Positions 51,794 through 61,557 of a stretch of DNA of 64,000 bases are shown piece by piece. The notes below the pieces were generated by a model that was not told the DNA's origin, did no database searches, and saw only the letters and a program-made list of their open reading frames with translations. The DNA is from DASWIG01 sp965371445. GTDB lineage: Bacteria; Acidobacteriota; Thermoanaerobaculia; Multivoradales; J023. Where the stretch lies: assembly GCA_965371445.1 (NCBI GenBank), contig CBDUYN010000029.1, positions 1-64,000 of the forward strand. Reading direction: 5' to 3'. Made by a program: the position numbers and the translations under genes. Position 1 is the first letter of the stretch. Each line of letters starts with the position of its first letter.

Positions 51794-54298
51794 GTGATCA
51801 AGAAAGCGACCTGCCTCGCGGTTCTGCTGGCCGTCTACGCTACGGCGGCGTCCGTGGCCGAGACCGAGACGAAGCCCGCCGCTCCTGGCGAGGAGGAGAG
51901 CTGGTTTGAGGACCGCACCGCCGCGGCCGGAGTCGACCGGCCCCACCATACGCGCTCCTTCAAGAACCCCTACGCCCACATCATGGAGGGCTACACCGCC
52001 CTCGGCGCCTCGGCGGCGGTGGCCGACTACAACGGCGACGGCTTCGAGGACGTCTTCTTCACCGACTCGAGCGAGTCGGGCAAGAACACCCTCTACCGCA
52101 ACAACGGCGACTTCACCTTCACCGACGTCGCCGAGAAAGCCGGCGTCGCGGTGGGCAACGACGCCGCGAACGCCTCGGCCAACTCCCTCTGGTTCGACTA
52201 CGACAACGACGGCCACCCCGACCTCTTCGTCGTCCGCTTCGGCCAGAACCTCCTTTTTCACAACCGCGGCGACGGCACCTTCGAAGACGTGACGGAGGAG
52301 GCCGGGCTCCTCGGCCGCCGCAACGCCATCGCCGCCATCGCCTTCGACCACGACAGGGACGGCGACCTCGATCTCTTCGTCGGCAGCTACTTCGCGCCGG
52401 TCGACCTCTTCGACCCGGACACCCCGCGCTTTTTCCCGGAGAGCTTCGAGACCGCCCAGAACGGCGGCGGCATGACCGCCTGGCGCAACGAGGGCCTCGG
52501 CGCGGACGGCATGGTCGTCTTCACCGACATGACCGAGGCGGCCGGGCTCGTCCTCTCCGGCTGGACCCTCGACCTGGGCCACGCCGACGCCGACCACGAC
52601 GGCGACGACGACCTCTACGTCGCCGCCGACTTCGGCACCGACTCGTTTTTCCGGAACGACGGCGACGGTACCTTCACCGACGTCACCGAGGAGTCGATCG
52701 GCATCGACACCAAGAAGGGCATGAACGTCGACTGGGGCGACTACGACAACGACGGCCTCTTTGACGTCTACGTGACCAACATCACCGACGAGTACATGAA
52801 GGAAGGCAACTTCCTCTGGCAAAACCTCGGGGACCTGAAGTTTGCCGACGTCTCCCGCGAGACGGGCACCCATGCGACCGGCTGGGGCTGGGCCGGGAAG
52901 TTCTTCGACTACGACAACGACTCCTGGCTCGACCTCTACGTGGTCAACGGGTGGGTCTCCCGGAGCCGGGACCCGAAGGAGAACTACGTCCTCGACATCT
53001 TCCAGGTGATCGTCAACCCCGAGATCGACCTCGCCGACGCCCGCAACTGGCCGCCGATGGGCACGAAGACCCTCTCCGGGTACCAGCGCAACAGCCTCTT
53101 CCACAACGAGGGCGGAATTTTTCGCGACGAAGGGGCGCGTCACGGCCTCGACACGATCGAGGACGCCCGCGGCGTGGCGCTGGCCGACTTCGACCACGAC
53201 GGCCGGATCGACCTTTTTGTGACCAACTCGGGCAAGCCGCCCTACTTGTGGCGCAACATCGCGCCGGCGTCGCATTGGCTGCAGCTCCTCTTGACGGGCA
53301 CGAAGTCGAACCGCGACGCCGTCGGCACCCGGGTACGGATCGAGGTCGGCGGGGAGGCTCGCGTCAGCTTCGTCAACGGCGGCAACGGCTTCGCGAGCCA
53401 GTCGACGCGCCGCGTCCACTTCGGCCTGGCCGAAAACGCCAAGGTCGACAAAGTCGAGATCCTCTGGCCTTCGGGCCGCCGCGACGAGATGAAGGGCGTC
53501 GCCGCCGATCGGATCTACGAGCTCACGGAGGGCGAGACCGAGCTCCGGCCCTGGAACGTCGCCTACGCCGGAGGTCGGGCCGCCGTCGAAGCCGGCCGGT
53601 GGGAGAAAGCCGTCGCCAGCTTCGAGGCGGCGATCGCCGCCGAGCCTGAGAACCTGCGCTACGGAACCGAGTACCGGCAGGCGGTCATCGCCGCCGTCGA
53701 CGCCGGAGCCGAAAAAGACCTCTACGACCGCGCGATCGCGTTTTTCGAGCGGCTGGTCGCCGATCATCCCGAAGCGGCCAACGCCTGGCTCAACTACGGC
53801 TTCATCCACGTCGACAAGATCCCCGTCGAGGGCGCCATCACCCAGGTCATCCTCGCCAACACCTCGCTCGGACACTTCACGACCGCTCTCGTGATAGAGG
53901 AGAGTTGGCTGGGCCTCTACTCCCGCGGTCACGCCTATCTCTTCTGGCCGCCGATTTTCGGCTTCACCCCGGACGGCGTCGCCGATCTGGAACGCGCCGT
54001 CGAGATCTCTCAAACCGACGAGAGAAAGCGCCCCTACTACGCCCGTGCCTGGGCCGCCCTGGGCGACGGCCACTGGCGCCTCAAGGACCTGACGAAAGCC
54101 CGCGAGGTCTGGAAGAAGGGCCTGGAAATCTACCCCGACGACCCGGAGCTCAAGGCCCGTGTCGACTCGGCCGACGACAAGGCCCTCGTCGCCTACCTCG
54201 AAGCTCACTACGACACCGGCAACCGGGTCGGGACCCATCTGCGGGAGATCTTCGACGACCAGGATGCCGAGCGCCGGGAACGCGGCGCCGAGCGTTGA
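51794..54298 (+). CDS. Exported FG-GAP / ASPIC-UnbV protein with C-terminal TPR region (operon gene 1)
   Basis: 834 residues from GTG 51794, after GGAGAAGGA, giving a signal peptide (KKATCLAVLLAVYATAASVA). At least seven FG-GAP/VCBS-type repeats with Ca-binding-like loops follow (ADYNGDGFEDVFF, FDYDNDGHPDLFVV, FDHDRDGDLDLFV), so a beta-propeller is expected. The ASPIC/UnbV domain is NRDAVGTRVRIEVGG to VNGGNGFASQSTRRVHFGL. The last 240 residues are TPR-like (GRWEKAVASFEAAIAAEPEN; ARAWAALGDGHWRLKDLTKA). It shares the block VTNITDEYMKE with gene 2. The TGA overlaps the next ATG (TGATG). Confidence 0.88.
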   Translation: MIKKATCLAVLLAVYATAASVAETETKPAAPGEEESWFEDRTAAAGVDRPHHTRSFKNPYAHIMEGYTALGASAAVADYNGDGFEDVFFTDSSESGKNTLYRNNGDFTFTDVAEKAGVAVGNDAANASANSLWFDYDNDGHPDLFVVRFGQNLLFHNRGDGTFEDVTEEAGLLGRRNAIAAIAFDHDRDGDLDLFVGSYFAPVDLFDPDTPRFFPESFETAQNGGGMTAWRNEGLGADGMVVFTDMTEAAGLVLSGWTLDLGHADADHDGDDDLYVAADFGTDSFFRNDGDGTFTDVTEESIGIDTKKGMNVDWGDYDNDGLFDVYVTNITDEYMKEGNFLWQNLGDLKFADVSRETGTHATGWGWAGKFFDYDNDSWLDLYVVNGWVSRSRDPKENYVLDIFQVIVNPEIDLADARNWPPMGTKTLSGYQRNSLFHNEGGIFRDEGARHGLDTIEDARGVALADFDHDGRIDLFVTNSGKPPYLWRNIAPASHWLQLLLTGTKSNRDAVGTRVRIEVGGEARVSFVNGGNGFASQSTRRVHFGLAENAKVDKVEILWPSGRRDEMKGVAADRIYELTEGETELRPWNVAYAGGRAAVEAGRWEKAVASFEAAIAAEPENLRYGTEYRQAVIAAVDAGAEKDLYDRAIAFFERLVADHPEAANAWLNYGFIHVDKIPVEGAITQVILANTSLGHFTTALVIEESWLGLYSRGHAYLFWPPIFGFTPDGVADLERAVEISQTDERKRPYYARAWAALGDGHWRLKDLTKAREVWKKGLEIYPDDPELKARVDSADDKALVAYLEAHYDTGNRVGTHLREIFDDQDAERRERGAER

Positions 54299-56160
54299 TG
54301 AACAGGAAGGATCCGAGCGTGAACGCGAACCGGTTCAGGTTTTCACTCGCCGCGGCGCTTGTCGCCCTCGTCTCGTTGGGCGCCGGTGCACCGAATCAGA
54401 TGGAAGAGGACGCCGCGCCCGCCGCGTCCGCTTCCCCGATCCGTTTCGAAGAGATCGCCGAGCGCGCCGGCGTACGCTTCGTCCACTCGTCCAAAAAATT
54501 CGTCGGACGGCACAAACGCCAGGTGCTGGAGATGTTCACCGAAGGCGGCGCCGCCGTGGCGGTGGGCGACTACGACGGCGACGGCTTCGACGATCTTTTC
54601 ATCACCGACTCCGACACCGGTAAACCCAACCACCTGATGAGAAACAACGGCGACCTCACCTTTACCGAGGTCACCGAGACGGCCGGTGTCGGCGGCGGCA
54701 ACGAGCCCGACACCATCGTCGGCGACGCCCTGTGGCTCGACTACGACGACGACGGACGGCTCGATCTGCTCGTCGGACGATTCGGCACCCCGATCCTCTA
54801 CCGCAACGACGGCCCCGGCGAAGACGGCCACTACCGTTTCACCGACGTCAGCGTTCGCCTCGGCTTGACCGAGTTCGGCAACACGATCGGCATGATCGCC
54901 TTCGACGCCGAAGGCGACGGCGATCTCGATTTGATGCTCGCCAACTACTTTCAGCCCAAGAACCTCCTGCGCCTCGAAGGCTCGAAAGACGTCCTGCCCA
55001 ACAACCTCGACTACGCCTCGAACGGCGGCGGCGTGACGTTCTGGCGCAACGTCCCCGGCGAGGACGGTGGACGCCGCTTTGTCAACGAGTCGGAAAAAGC
55101 CGGCCTCTCCCACCACACCGGCTGGTCGCTCGACATCGGCCACGCGGACCTCGACAACGACGGCGACCAGGACGTCTACGTCGCCGGCGACTACGGCACC
55201 GACCGGCTGTTCATGAATCGCGGCGACGGCACCTTTGACGACGTGACCGAAGAGGCCATCGGCCTCGACACCAGGAAGGGCATGAACGTCGACATGGGCG
55301 ACTACAACCGCGACGGCTACCTCGACATCTACGTGACCAACATCACCGACGAGTACATGAAGGAATGCAACATGCTGTGGCACAACAACGGCGACGGCGC
55401 GGACGGCATAGTCACCTTCATCGACCTGGCGCGGGAAACCGGCACGTGCGACACCGACTGGGGCTGGGCCGCCAAGTTCGGCGACTTCGACAACGACGGC
55501 TGGGAGGACCTTTTCGTCGTCGACGGGCTGCGTTCGGCCGGGGAGGAGAACTACATCCCGATCCTGCTGCATACGACGATCATCAAGCCCGGCGTCGACT
55601 TCTCCGATCTCGACAGCTATCCCGACATCGAGGACATGACCTGGTCGGGCTACCAGAAGCAACGCCTCTTCAGAAACCTCGGCGACGGCACCTTCAAGGA
55701 AATCGGCGGAGCGGCGGGGGTCGCGACCGACCTCGACGGCCGGGGCATCGGCGTCAGCGACTTCGACAACGACGGATTGCTCGATTTCTATCAGACGAAC
55801 GTCAACCAGCCGTCGCTGCTCTTCCGCGGCACCTCCGAGAACCCCGGCAGCTGGGTGGAGCTAAAGCTCGTCGGTACCCGGTCGAACCGCGATGCGATCG
55901 GTGCCCGGGTGCTCGTTACCGCCTCGGGCGCGGATGGCACGAGCGAGACCTGGATGCGCGAGGTCAACGGTGGCAACGGCTACTCGAGCGCCTCGACGAC
56001 CAGGCTTCACTTCGGGCTCGCTGCGTCGACGCGGGTCGAGGAGGTCGAGATCCGCTGGCCGGGCGGGAAGGTGGAGAAGATCGCTGGGAAAGACGGTAGA
56101 CCGCCGATTCCGATCAACGCGATTTCTCGGATCGTCGAGGGGAAGGGGGTTGAACGGTGA
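54298..56160 (+). CDS. Exported FG-GAP / ASPIC-UnbV protein (operon gene 2)
   Basis: 620 residues with a signal peptide (RFRFSLAAALVALVSLGAGA). FG-GAP repeats (GDYDGDGFDDLFIT, LDYDDDGRLDLLV, GDFDNDGWEDLFVV) lead into the UnbV domain (NRDAIGARVLV, REVNGGNGYSSASTTRLHFGL, IRWPGGKVEKI). It has no TPR region. It is a paralogue of gene 1: both have GMNVD-x-GDY and VTNITDEYMKE. The ATG lies inside the stop of gene 1; its own TGA overlaps the GTG of gene 3 (GTGA). Confidence 0.88.
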   Translation: MNRKDPSVNANRFRFSLAAALVALVSLGAGAPNQMEEDAAPAASASPIRFEEIAERAGVRFVHSSKKFVGRHKRQVLEMFTEGGAAVAVGDYDGDGFDDLFITDSDTGKPNHLMRNNGDLTFTEVTETAGVGGGNEPDTIVGDALWLDYDDDGRLDLLVGRFGTPILYRNDGPGEDGHYRFTDVSVRLGLTEFGNTIGMIAFDAEGDGDLDLMLANYFQPKNLLRLEGSKDVLPNNLDYASNGGGVTFWRNVPGEDGGRRFVNESEKAGLSHHTGWSLDIGHADLDNDGDQDVYVAGDYGTDRLFMNRGDGTFDDVTEEAIGLDTRKGMNVDMGDYNRDGYLDIYVTNITDEYMKECNMLWHNNGDGADGIVTFIDLARETGTCDTDWGWAAKFGDFDNDGWEDLFVVDGLRSAGEENYIPILLHTTIIKPGVDFSDLDSYPDIEDMTWSGYQKQRLFRNLGDGTFKEIGGAAGVATDLDGRGIGVSDFDNDGLLDFYQTNVNQPSLLFRGTSENPGSWVELKLVGTRSNRDAIGARVLVTASGADGTSETWMREVNGGNGYSSASTTRLHFGLAASTRVEEVEIRWPGGKVEKIAGKDGRPPIPINAISRIVEGKGVER

Positions 56161-59100
56161 GGACGCCGAGCCCCCACACGGGCCTAAAGACCCGTGCTAT
56201 GGATGAAAAGACCACTGAAGTGGCCTCCCGGATCGTAGGGATTGTGGCTTGTGCGATGCTTTTTGCTTTTCAGGTGGCCGGTGACCAGGCTCTCGAAGAA
56301 AAGATCTGGCACCATCGCAACCTTGGCAAAGCTTTCTACGAGAACTCGGTGACCCAGTACGAGGCGATCGGGGAGTTTGAGAAAGCTCTCGCGTTGGCGC
56401 CCGATTCGGTGCGCGAACGCGTCAACTACGGCCTCGCCCTGGTGCGCGCCGGACAGGCCGAGAAGGGCATCGCCGAGCTCGAAAAGGCGCAGCAGGCCGA
56501 TCCCTCGATTCCCCATACCTGGTTCAACCTCGGCATCGCCTACAAGCAGGCCTCGCGCTACGACGAGGCCACCGTACAGTTCGAGAAAATGGTCGAGCTG
56601 GTGCCCGAGGAGCCGATCTCCCACTACAACCTGGCGGTCCTCTACAAGCTCGCCGGACGCACCGACGACGCCGTCCGGCACCTGAAGCGCTCGGCCGAGC
56701 TCGATTCGAACCTCGCGGGTCCTCACTTCCAGCTCTCGACCACCTACCGGCAGGCGAAACGCGCCGAAGACGCCAAACGCGAGATGACGCTCTTTCGCGA
56801 GATCAAAAAGAGAAACGCGGGGGATGCCGTTCCCGAAGACCTCGAGTGGAGCTTCTACGCCGAGATCTACGAGACCGTAGAGCCTGAGATGGCCAAGGAC
56901 GCCGCGCCTCCGGCCGAGCTGGCCTTCGAAAAGGTGACGCTCGCCGACGGCCTCGACGCGTCGAGCGCCGGCCTCGCGGTGATGGACCTCGCAGGCGATC
57001 AGACGGCGGACCTCGTCGCGTACTCCTCCCAAGGCATCCTCGTCTTCTCGCAGGGCAAGTCGAAAGCCGCAAGCGGCCTGGAAGAGCTTCGCGGCGTCCG
57101 CCATGCAGCGCCCGGCGACTTCGACAACGACGGCCTCGCCGACCTCGCCGTCGTCGCAGCGTCTGGCGCGGCCCTTTACCGACAGCAAAACGGCCGCTTC
57201 AGCAAGGTCGAGGCCGAGTTGGGCGAGGGACCCTACAACCTCGCCCTGTGGCTCGACTACGACCACGACTACGACCTCGACCTCTTCCTGCTCGGCAAGA
57301 AATCGCGCCTTTACCGCAACGCCGGCGCTGCGGGCTTCGAGGAGAGGACGCCGGAGTTCCCCTTCGTCGACGGCGAAGCCGTCGCCGCCGTGCGCTTCGA
57401 CCTGGTCGCCGACACCCAGTCGATGGACCTGGCGGTGGCCTACGCCCGCCGGCCCGCGGTCCTTTACCGCGACGCCCTGGCGGGGAGATATGAGCCGCTC
57501 GACGTGCCGATGCCCCGCGGCGTGCGAAACCTCGTCGCCCGCGACTTCGACAACGACGGCTGGACGGACCTCGTGGCCGCGGCGCCGATCGGCGCCGTCC
57601 TGATGAGAAACGACCACCGTGGGGGTTTCGAGGAGCTCGACGTACCGCAGGGAACCCGCTCGCCGGTCGTCTTTGCCGACTTCGAAAGCCGCGGCCTTTC
57701 GGACCTCGTGGCCGCCGGCAAGCTCTTTCGTAACCTTGCCCTCGGACGCCTCGCCGAGGCCTCGACGCCGCAGGGTTTCGAGGCCTCGACGGCCCTCGCC
57801 GCCGCCGACTTCGACGGCGATGGACGCATGGATCTCGCCACCGTCTCCGAAGAGGGGACCCTCGCCGTCCTCACCAACCGCACGGTGAGCGAGAACCGGT
57901 GGCTCGCCATTTCGCTTCAAGGGGTGAAGAACCTCGTCCTCGCCCCCGGCACCGAGGTCGAGGTCAAGGCCGGGCGCCGCTATCAAAAGAAGGTCTACGA
58001 GGGGACGCCGCTCGTCTTCGGCCTCGGCGGCTACGAGGAGGTCGACGCCGTCCGCGTCACCTGGCCCAACGGCCTGATCCAGAACGAGACCCGCCAGGCG
58101 ACGAACCGCCGGGCGTCCTACAAGGAGGCCCAGCGCCTCTCGGGGTCCTGCCCGATGATCTTCACCTGGAACGGCAGCGAGCTCGAGTTCATCACCGACG
58201 TCCTGGGCGTCGCGCCGCTCGGGGCGAGCGCTGGCGACGGCGAGTACTTCCCCGTCGACCACGACGAGGTGATCCAAATCCCCGGGACGTCGCTTCAACC
58301 CCGCGACGGACGCTACGAGATCCGCATCACCGAGGAGCTGCGCGAGGTAGCCTTCCTCGACGAGGTCCGGCTGATCGCCGTTGATCATCCCGCGGACGTC
58401 GAGGTTTTTACCAACGACAAGTTCAAGGGACCGCCCTTCCCAGAATTCCGGCTCTTCGGAGTCCGCGAGCGCCTCTACCCGCGCGTTGCCCGCGACCACC
58501 ACGGCCACGACGTCCTGGATCGGCTCGTCAAGAAGGACCGGGCCTACCCCGACGACTTCATCCGCGACTACGCCGGAGTGGCCGAGCTCCACCACCTGGA
58601 GCTCGACTTCGGAGAAGCGGCGCAGGGCGACGCCGTCTTGGTGCTTTCCGGCTGGGTCGACTGGGCCGACGGCTCGACGTTCCTCGCCACCTCACAGGAG
58701 AACCCCGCCGGGCTCGTCGTCCCCTACCTCGAGGTCAAAGACGAGGACGGCACCTGGCAGACGGTGATCGAGGACATGGGCATCCCGGCGGGCAAGCCCA
58801 AGACGATCGTCGTCGAGCTGGCCGGCAAGTTCCTCTCGGACTCACGCGAGGTACGCATCACGACCAACCTCTGCGTCTACTGGGACGAGGTCTTCCTCGC
58901 CGAGGACGCGACCTCGCCCGAGGTCGCCTTAACAGAGGCCCATGCCGCAGAGGCCGAGCTTCGATTCCGCGGTTTTTCCGATGTGGTGATCCATCCCGAG
59001 CGCAAGCAGCCGGAGCGCTTCGTCTACGCCGGCGTGCGGCCACAATCGATGTGGAACCCGACGCGCGGCCTCTACACCCGCTACGGCGACGTCGGAGCGC

Positions 59101-59429
59101 TGCTGCGGAAAATCGACGACCGCTTCGTCGTCATGGGCTCGGGCGACGAGCTGCGCCTCTCTTTTGACGCGGCGGCGCTCGGCGAGCCGCCGGAGGGCTT
59201 CAGGCGTGATTTCCTGCTCTTCGTCGACGGCTGGGCCAAGGACGGCGACGCCAACACAGCCCACTCCCAGACCGTCGGCCCGTTGCCGTACCACGGCATG
59301 CCGGCCTACCCCTACGAGTGGCCGCACCGTTACCCCGACGACGGGGAGCACAACCTCTACCGCGAGCATTACAACGTGCGGCCGGCTCTCCGCCTGATCC
59401 GGCCGATGACGCAGGGAGGGTCACCTTGA
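56157..59429 (+). CDS. TPR / FG-GAP / UnbV protein with large C-terminal beta-rich domain (operon gene 3)
   Basis: 1090 residues from GTG 56157 (an ATG at 56199 is the alternative). An N-terminal hydrophobic segment (IVGIVACAMLFAFQVAG) is a signal peptide or anchor. About five TPRs follow (residues about 60-205, IPHTWFNLGIAYKQASRYDEA), then a degenerate FG-GAP propeller (FDNDGLADLAVV, FDNDGWTDLVAA, FDGDGRMDLATV) and the UnbV domain (to FGLGGYEEVDAVRVTWPNG). About 430 further residues begin at CPMIFTWNGSELEFITDVLG; this domain occurs in other UnbV proteins as I recall, but has no known role. Confidence 0.87.
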   Translation: MRTPSPHTGLKTRAMDEKTTEVASRIVGIVACAMLFAFQVAGDQALEEKIWHHRNLGKAFYENSVTQYEAIGEFEKALALAPDSVRERVNYGLALVRAGQAEKGIAELEKAQQADPSIPHTWFNLGIAYKQASRYDEATVQFEKMVELVPEEPISHYNLAVLYKLAGRTDDAVRHLKRSAELDSNLAGPHFQLSTTYRQAKRAEDAKREMTLFREIKKRNAGDAVPEDLEWSFYAEIYETVEPEMAKDAAPPAELAFEKVTLADGLDASSAGLAVMDLAGDQTADLVAYSSQGILVFSQGKSKAASGLEELRGVRHAAPGDFDNDGLADLAVVAASGAALYRQQNGRFSKVEAELGEGPYNLALWLDYDHDYDLDLFLLGKKSRLYRNAGAAGFEERTPEFPFVDGEAVAAVRFDLVADTQSMDLAVAYARRPAVLYRDALAGRYEPLDVPMPRGVRNLVARDFDNDGWTDLVAAAPIGAVLMRNDHRGGFEELDVPQGTRSPVVFADFESRGLSDLVAAGKLFRNLALGRLAEASTPQGFEASTALAAADFDGDGRMDLATVSEEGTLAVLTNRTVSENRWLAISLQGVKNLVLAPGTEVEVKAGRRYQKKVYEGTPLVFGLGGYEEVDAVRVTWPNGLIQNETRQATNRRASYKEAQRLSGSCPMIFTWNGSELEFITDVLGVAPLGASAGDGEYFPVDHDEVIQIPGTSLQPRDGRYEIRITEELREVAFLDEVRLIAVDHPADVEVFTNDKFKGPPFPEFRLFGVRERLYPRVARDHHGHDVLDRLVKKDRAYPDDFIRDYAGVAELHHLELDFGEAAQGDAVLVLSGWVDWADGSTFLATSQENPAGLVVPYLEVKDEDGTWQTVIEDMGIPAGKPKTIVVELAGKFLSDSREVRITTNLCVYWDEVFLAEDATSPEVALTEAHAAEAELRFRGFSDVVIHPERKQPERFVYAGVRPQSMWNPTRGLYTRYGDVGALLRKIDDRFVVMGSGDELRLSFDAAALGEPPEGFRRDFLLFVDGWAKDGDANTAHSQTVGPLPYHGMPAYPYEWPHRYPDDGEHNLYREHYNVRPALRLIRPMTQGGSP

Positions 59430-61339
59430 GCACGATTCTTGAGGAAGAGCCGAAGACCTCTCAAGATCCACCCGTGGACGACGTCGACCCGGAAGGCGGC
59501 GAAGGAGAGCTCGTCGACGAGGACGACACGGTCATCGCCCGGGCGCTGCGGCGTTCGCTCGCCGCGCTCGCCGGGCTGGCGGTGGTCGCCGCCGTCGTTT
59601 ACCTCGTCGTCAACCGGCCCGAGGAGGCGGCCGAGGAGCAGACGATCACGAGCGCGGCGCCCGAGGCGGTGGTGCAGGCCGCCGATCCGCCGCCGCTCGC
59701 GTTCACCGACGTCACCGTAGAGGCGGGGATCACCTTCGTCCACGTAAACGGTGCGACGGGCGAGAAGCTCCTGCCCGAGACCATGGGCGGCGGCGTCGCC
59801 TTTTTCGACTACGACAACGACGGCGACCCGGACCTCCTCTTCGTCAATTCGTCCACGTGGCCCCACGATCCGCCGCCCCGGGGCGGGCCTCCTACGATGG
59901 CGCTCTACCGCAACGACGGCACGGGCCGCTTCGACGACGTGACGCGCGAGGCGGGGCTTGATCTCAGCTTCTACGGCATGGGCGCGGCCGTCGCCGACTA
60001 CGACGGCGACGGCTGGCGCGACGTCTTCCTGACGGCGGTGGGGGAGAACCGCCTGCTCAAGAACCACGAGGGCACGTTCGTCGACGTGACCGCCGCGGCG
60101 GGCGTCGCCGGGACGGCCGAGGCCTGGTCGACGAGCGCGGGATTTTTTGACTACGACGCCGACTCGGACCTCGATCTTTTCGTCTGCAACTATGTCCGCT
60201 GGTCGCGGGAGATCGACTTCGAGATCGACTTTCGGCTGACCGGCGTCGGCCGCGCTTTCGGGCCGCCGCAGAGCTACCAGGGCTCCTACCCCTTCTTTTA
60301 TCGTAACGAGGGCGGCGGGGCGGACGGCATAGTCACGTTTACCGACGTCTCGGCCTCCAGCGGCGTCGAGGTCAGGAACCCGGCGACGGACGTGCCGGTC
60401 GGTAAATCGCTGGCGCTTCTGCCGATCGACGTCGACGCCGACGGCTATCTCGACGTCATGGTCGCCAACGACACGGTGCAGAACTTTTTATTTTACAACC
60501 AGGGCGGCGGCGCGGACGGCCAAGTGACGTTCGTCGAAGCAGCCGAGGACTTCGGCCTCGCCTACGACCGCAACGGCAACGCCACGGGCGCCATGGGGAT
60601 CGACGCGGCGTACTACAGAAACGACCACAACCTGGGTTTTCTGATCGGCAACTTCGCCAACGAGATGAGCTCGGTCTACATGAGCCAGGACGCGCCGGAC
60701 TTTTTTGTCGACGAGGCGATCAGCGAGGGGATCGGCGCGCCGAGCCGCCGCATGCTCACCTTTGGCCTTTTTCTTTTCGACGTCGACCTCGACGGCCGCT
60801 TGGACCTCCTGCAGGCGAACGGCCACATCGAGGACAAGATCGCCCAGGTCGACCCGTCGCAGAGCTACCGCCAGCCGGGCCAGCTTTTCTGGAACGCGGG
60901 GGCGGACTTCGGCTTCGTCGAGGTGCCGGTCGAGTCGACGGGGGACCTGGCCCGGGAGATCGTCGGCCGCGGCGCGGCCTACGCCGACATCGACGGCGAC
61001 GGGGACTTGGACGTCGGCCTGACACAAATCGCGGGGCGCCCGTTGCTGCTGCGCAACGACCAGAACCTGGGACATCACTACGTGCGGGTGCGTCTCGTCG
61101 GCAAGGCGCCGAACCGCGACGCCGTCGGTGCCTGGGTGGAGCTGGTAGCCGGCGGCCGGACGCAGCGTCGGCAGGTGATGCCGGTGCGCAGCTACCTCTC
61201 GTCGGTCGAGCCGGAGCTGACCTTCGGCCTGGGGACGGCGGAGTCGGTCGATTCGCTGACCGTGACCTGGCCGGACGGCTCGACGCAGACGGTCGACGGT
61301 GTCGAGCTCGACGCGCTCCGCGTCGTCGAACAACTGTAA
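59426..61339 (+). CDS. Membrane-anchored FG-GAP / ASPIC-UnbV protein (operon gene 4)
   Basis: 637 residues from TTG 59426, placed 5 bases after GGGAGGG and overlapping the stop of gene 3 (TTGA). An acidic cytoplasmic start (about 40 residues) is followed by one membrane helix (LAALAGLAVVAAVVYLVV), giving an N-in, C-out anchor. The outer part has FG-GAP repeats (FDYDNDGDPDLLFV, ADYDGDGWRDVFLT, IDVDADGYLDVMVA) and the UnbV domain (NRDAVGAWVELVAGG, SYLSSVEPELTFGLG, VTWPDGSTQTV). It is the only member with a clear stop-transfer anchor, so it may hold the other products at the membrane. Confidence 0.88.
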   Translation: MSTILEEEPKTSQDPPVDDVDPEGGEGELVDEDDTVIARALRRSLAALAGLAVVAAVVYLVVNRPEEAAEEQTITSAAPEAVVQAADPPPLAFTDVTVEAGITFVHVNGATGEKLLPETMGGGVAFFDYDNDGDPDLLFVNSSTWPHDPPPRGGPPTMALYRNDGTGRFDDVTREAGLDLSFYGMGAAVADYDGDGWRDVFLTAVGENRLLKNHEGTFVDVTAAAGVAGTAEAWSTSAGFFDYDADSDLDLFVCNYVRWSREIDFEIDFRLTGVGRAFGPPQSYQGSYPFFYRNEGGGADGIVTFTDVSASSGVEVRNPATDVPVGKSLALLPIDVDADGYLDVMVANDTVQNFLFYNQGGGADGQVTFVEAAEDFGLAYDRNGNATGAMGIDAAYYRNDHNLGFLIGNFANEMSSVYMSQDAPDFFVDEAISEGIGAPSRRMLTFGLFLFDVDLDGRLDLLQANGHIEDKIAQVDPSQSYRQPGQLFWNAGADFGFVEVPVESTGDLAREIVGRGAAYADIDGDGDLDVGLTQIAGRPLLLRNDQNLGHHYVRVRLVGKAPNRDAVGAWVELVAGGRTQRRQVMPVRSYLSSVEPELTFGLGTAESVDSLTVTWPDGSTQTVDGVELDALRVVEQL

Positions 61340-61524
61340 TGAAGGATATCCGGTTCTCCGGGCGTTCGACTTTCCCGCCACCACCGACCGAAACAAGGCC
61401 CTGAGGACGCTCGCCGGTCTTGCCGCACGGCCGGAGCTCCGGGTGGAGATCGCACCTCGATACTATGCCAGGGGCCGGCGCCATGGAGCGCCAGAGGACG
61501 GGAGAGGCCGACGCCGCCATTGAA

Positions 61525-61557
61525 GCGCCCCCCATTTCTTGGAGAAATGGGGGGCGC
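61525..61557. repeat. Perfect 15-bp hairpin in an intergenic gap
   Basis: GCGCCCCCCATTTCT and AGAAATGGGGGGCGC are separated by TGG. It lies in the 276-base gap between two convergent genes, where no gene is visible. CCTAAAAGTC follows directly, as at 138-147, so this looks like a copy of a dispersed palindromic element; it could also work as a bidirectional terminator. Confidence 0.7.

Noticed and set aside
51734..54238. 834-residue minus-strand open frame opposite UnbV operon gene 1
   Set aside because: Repetitive Val/Glu/Asp composition comes from reading Asp-rich FG-GAP codons backwards; no start context or family signal.
56184..58595. 803-residue minus-strand open frame opposite UnbV operon gene 3
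   Set aside because: Same antisense effect; the plus strand has TPR, FG-GAP and UnbV motifs and operon overlaps.
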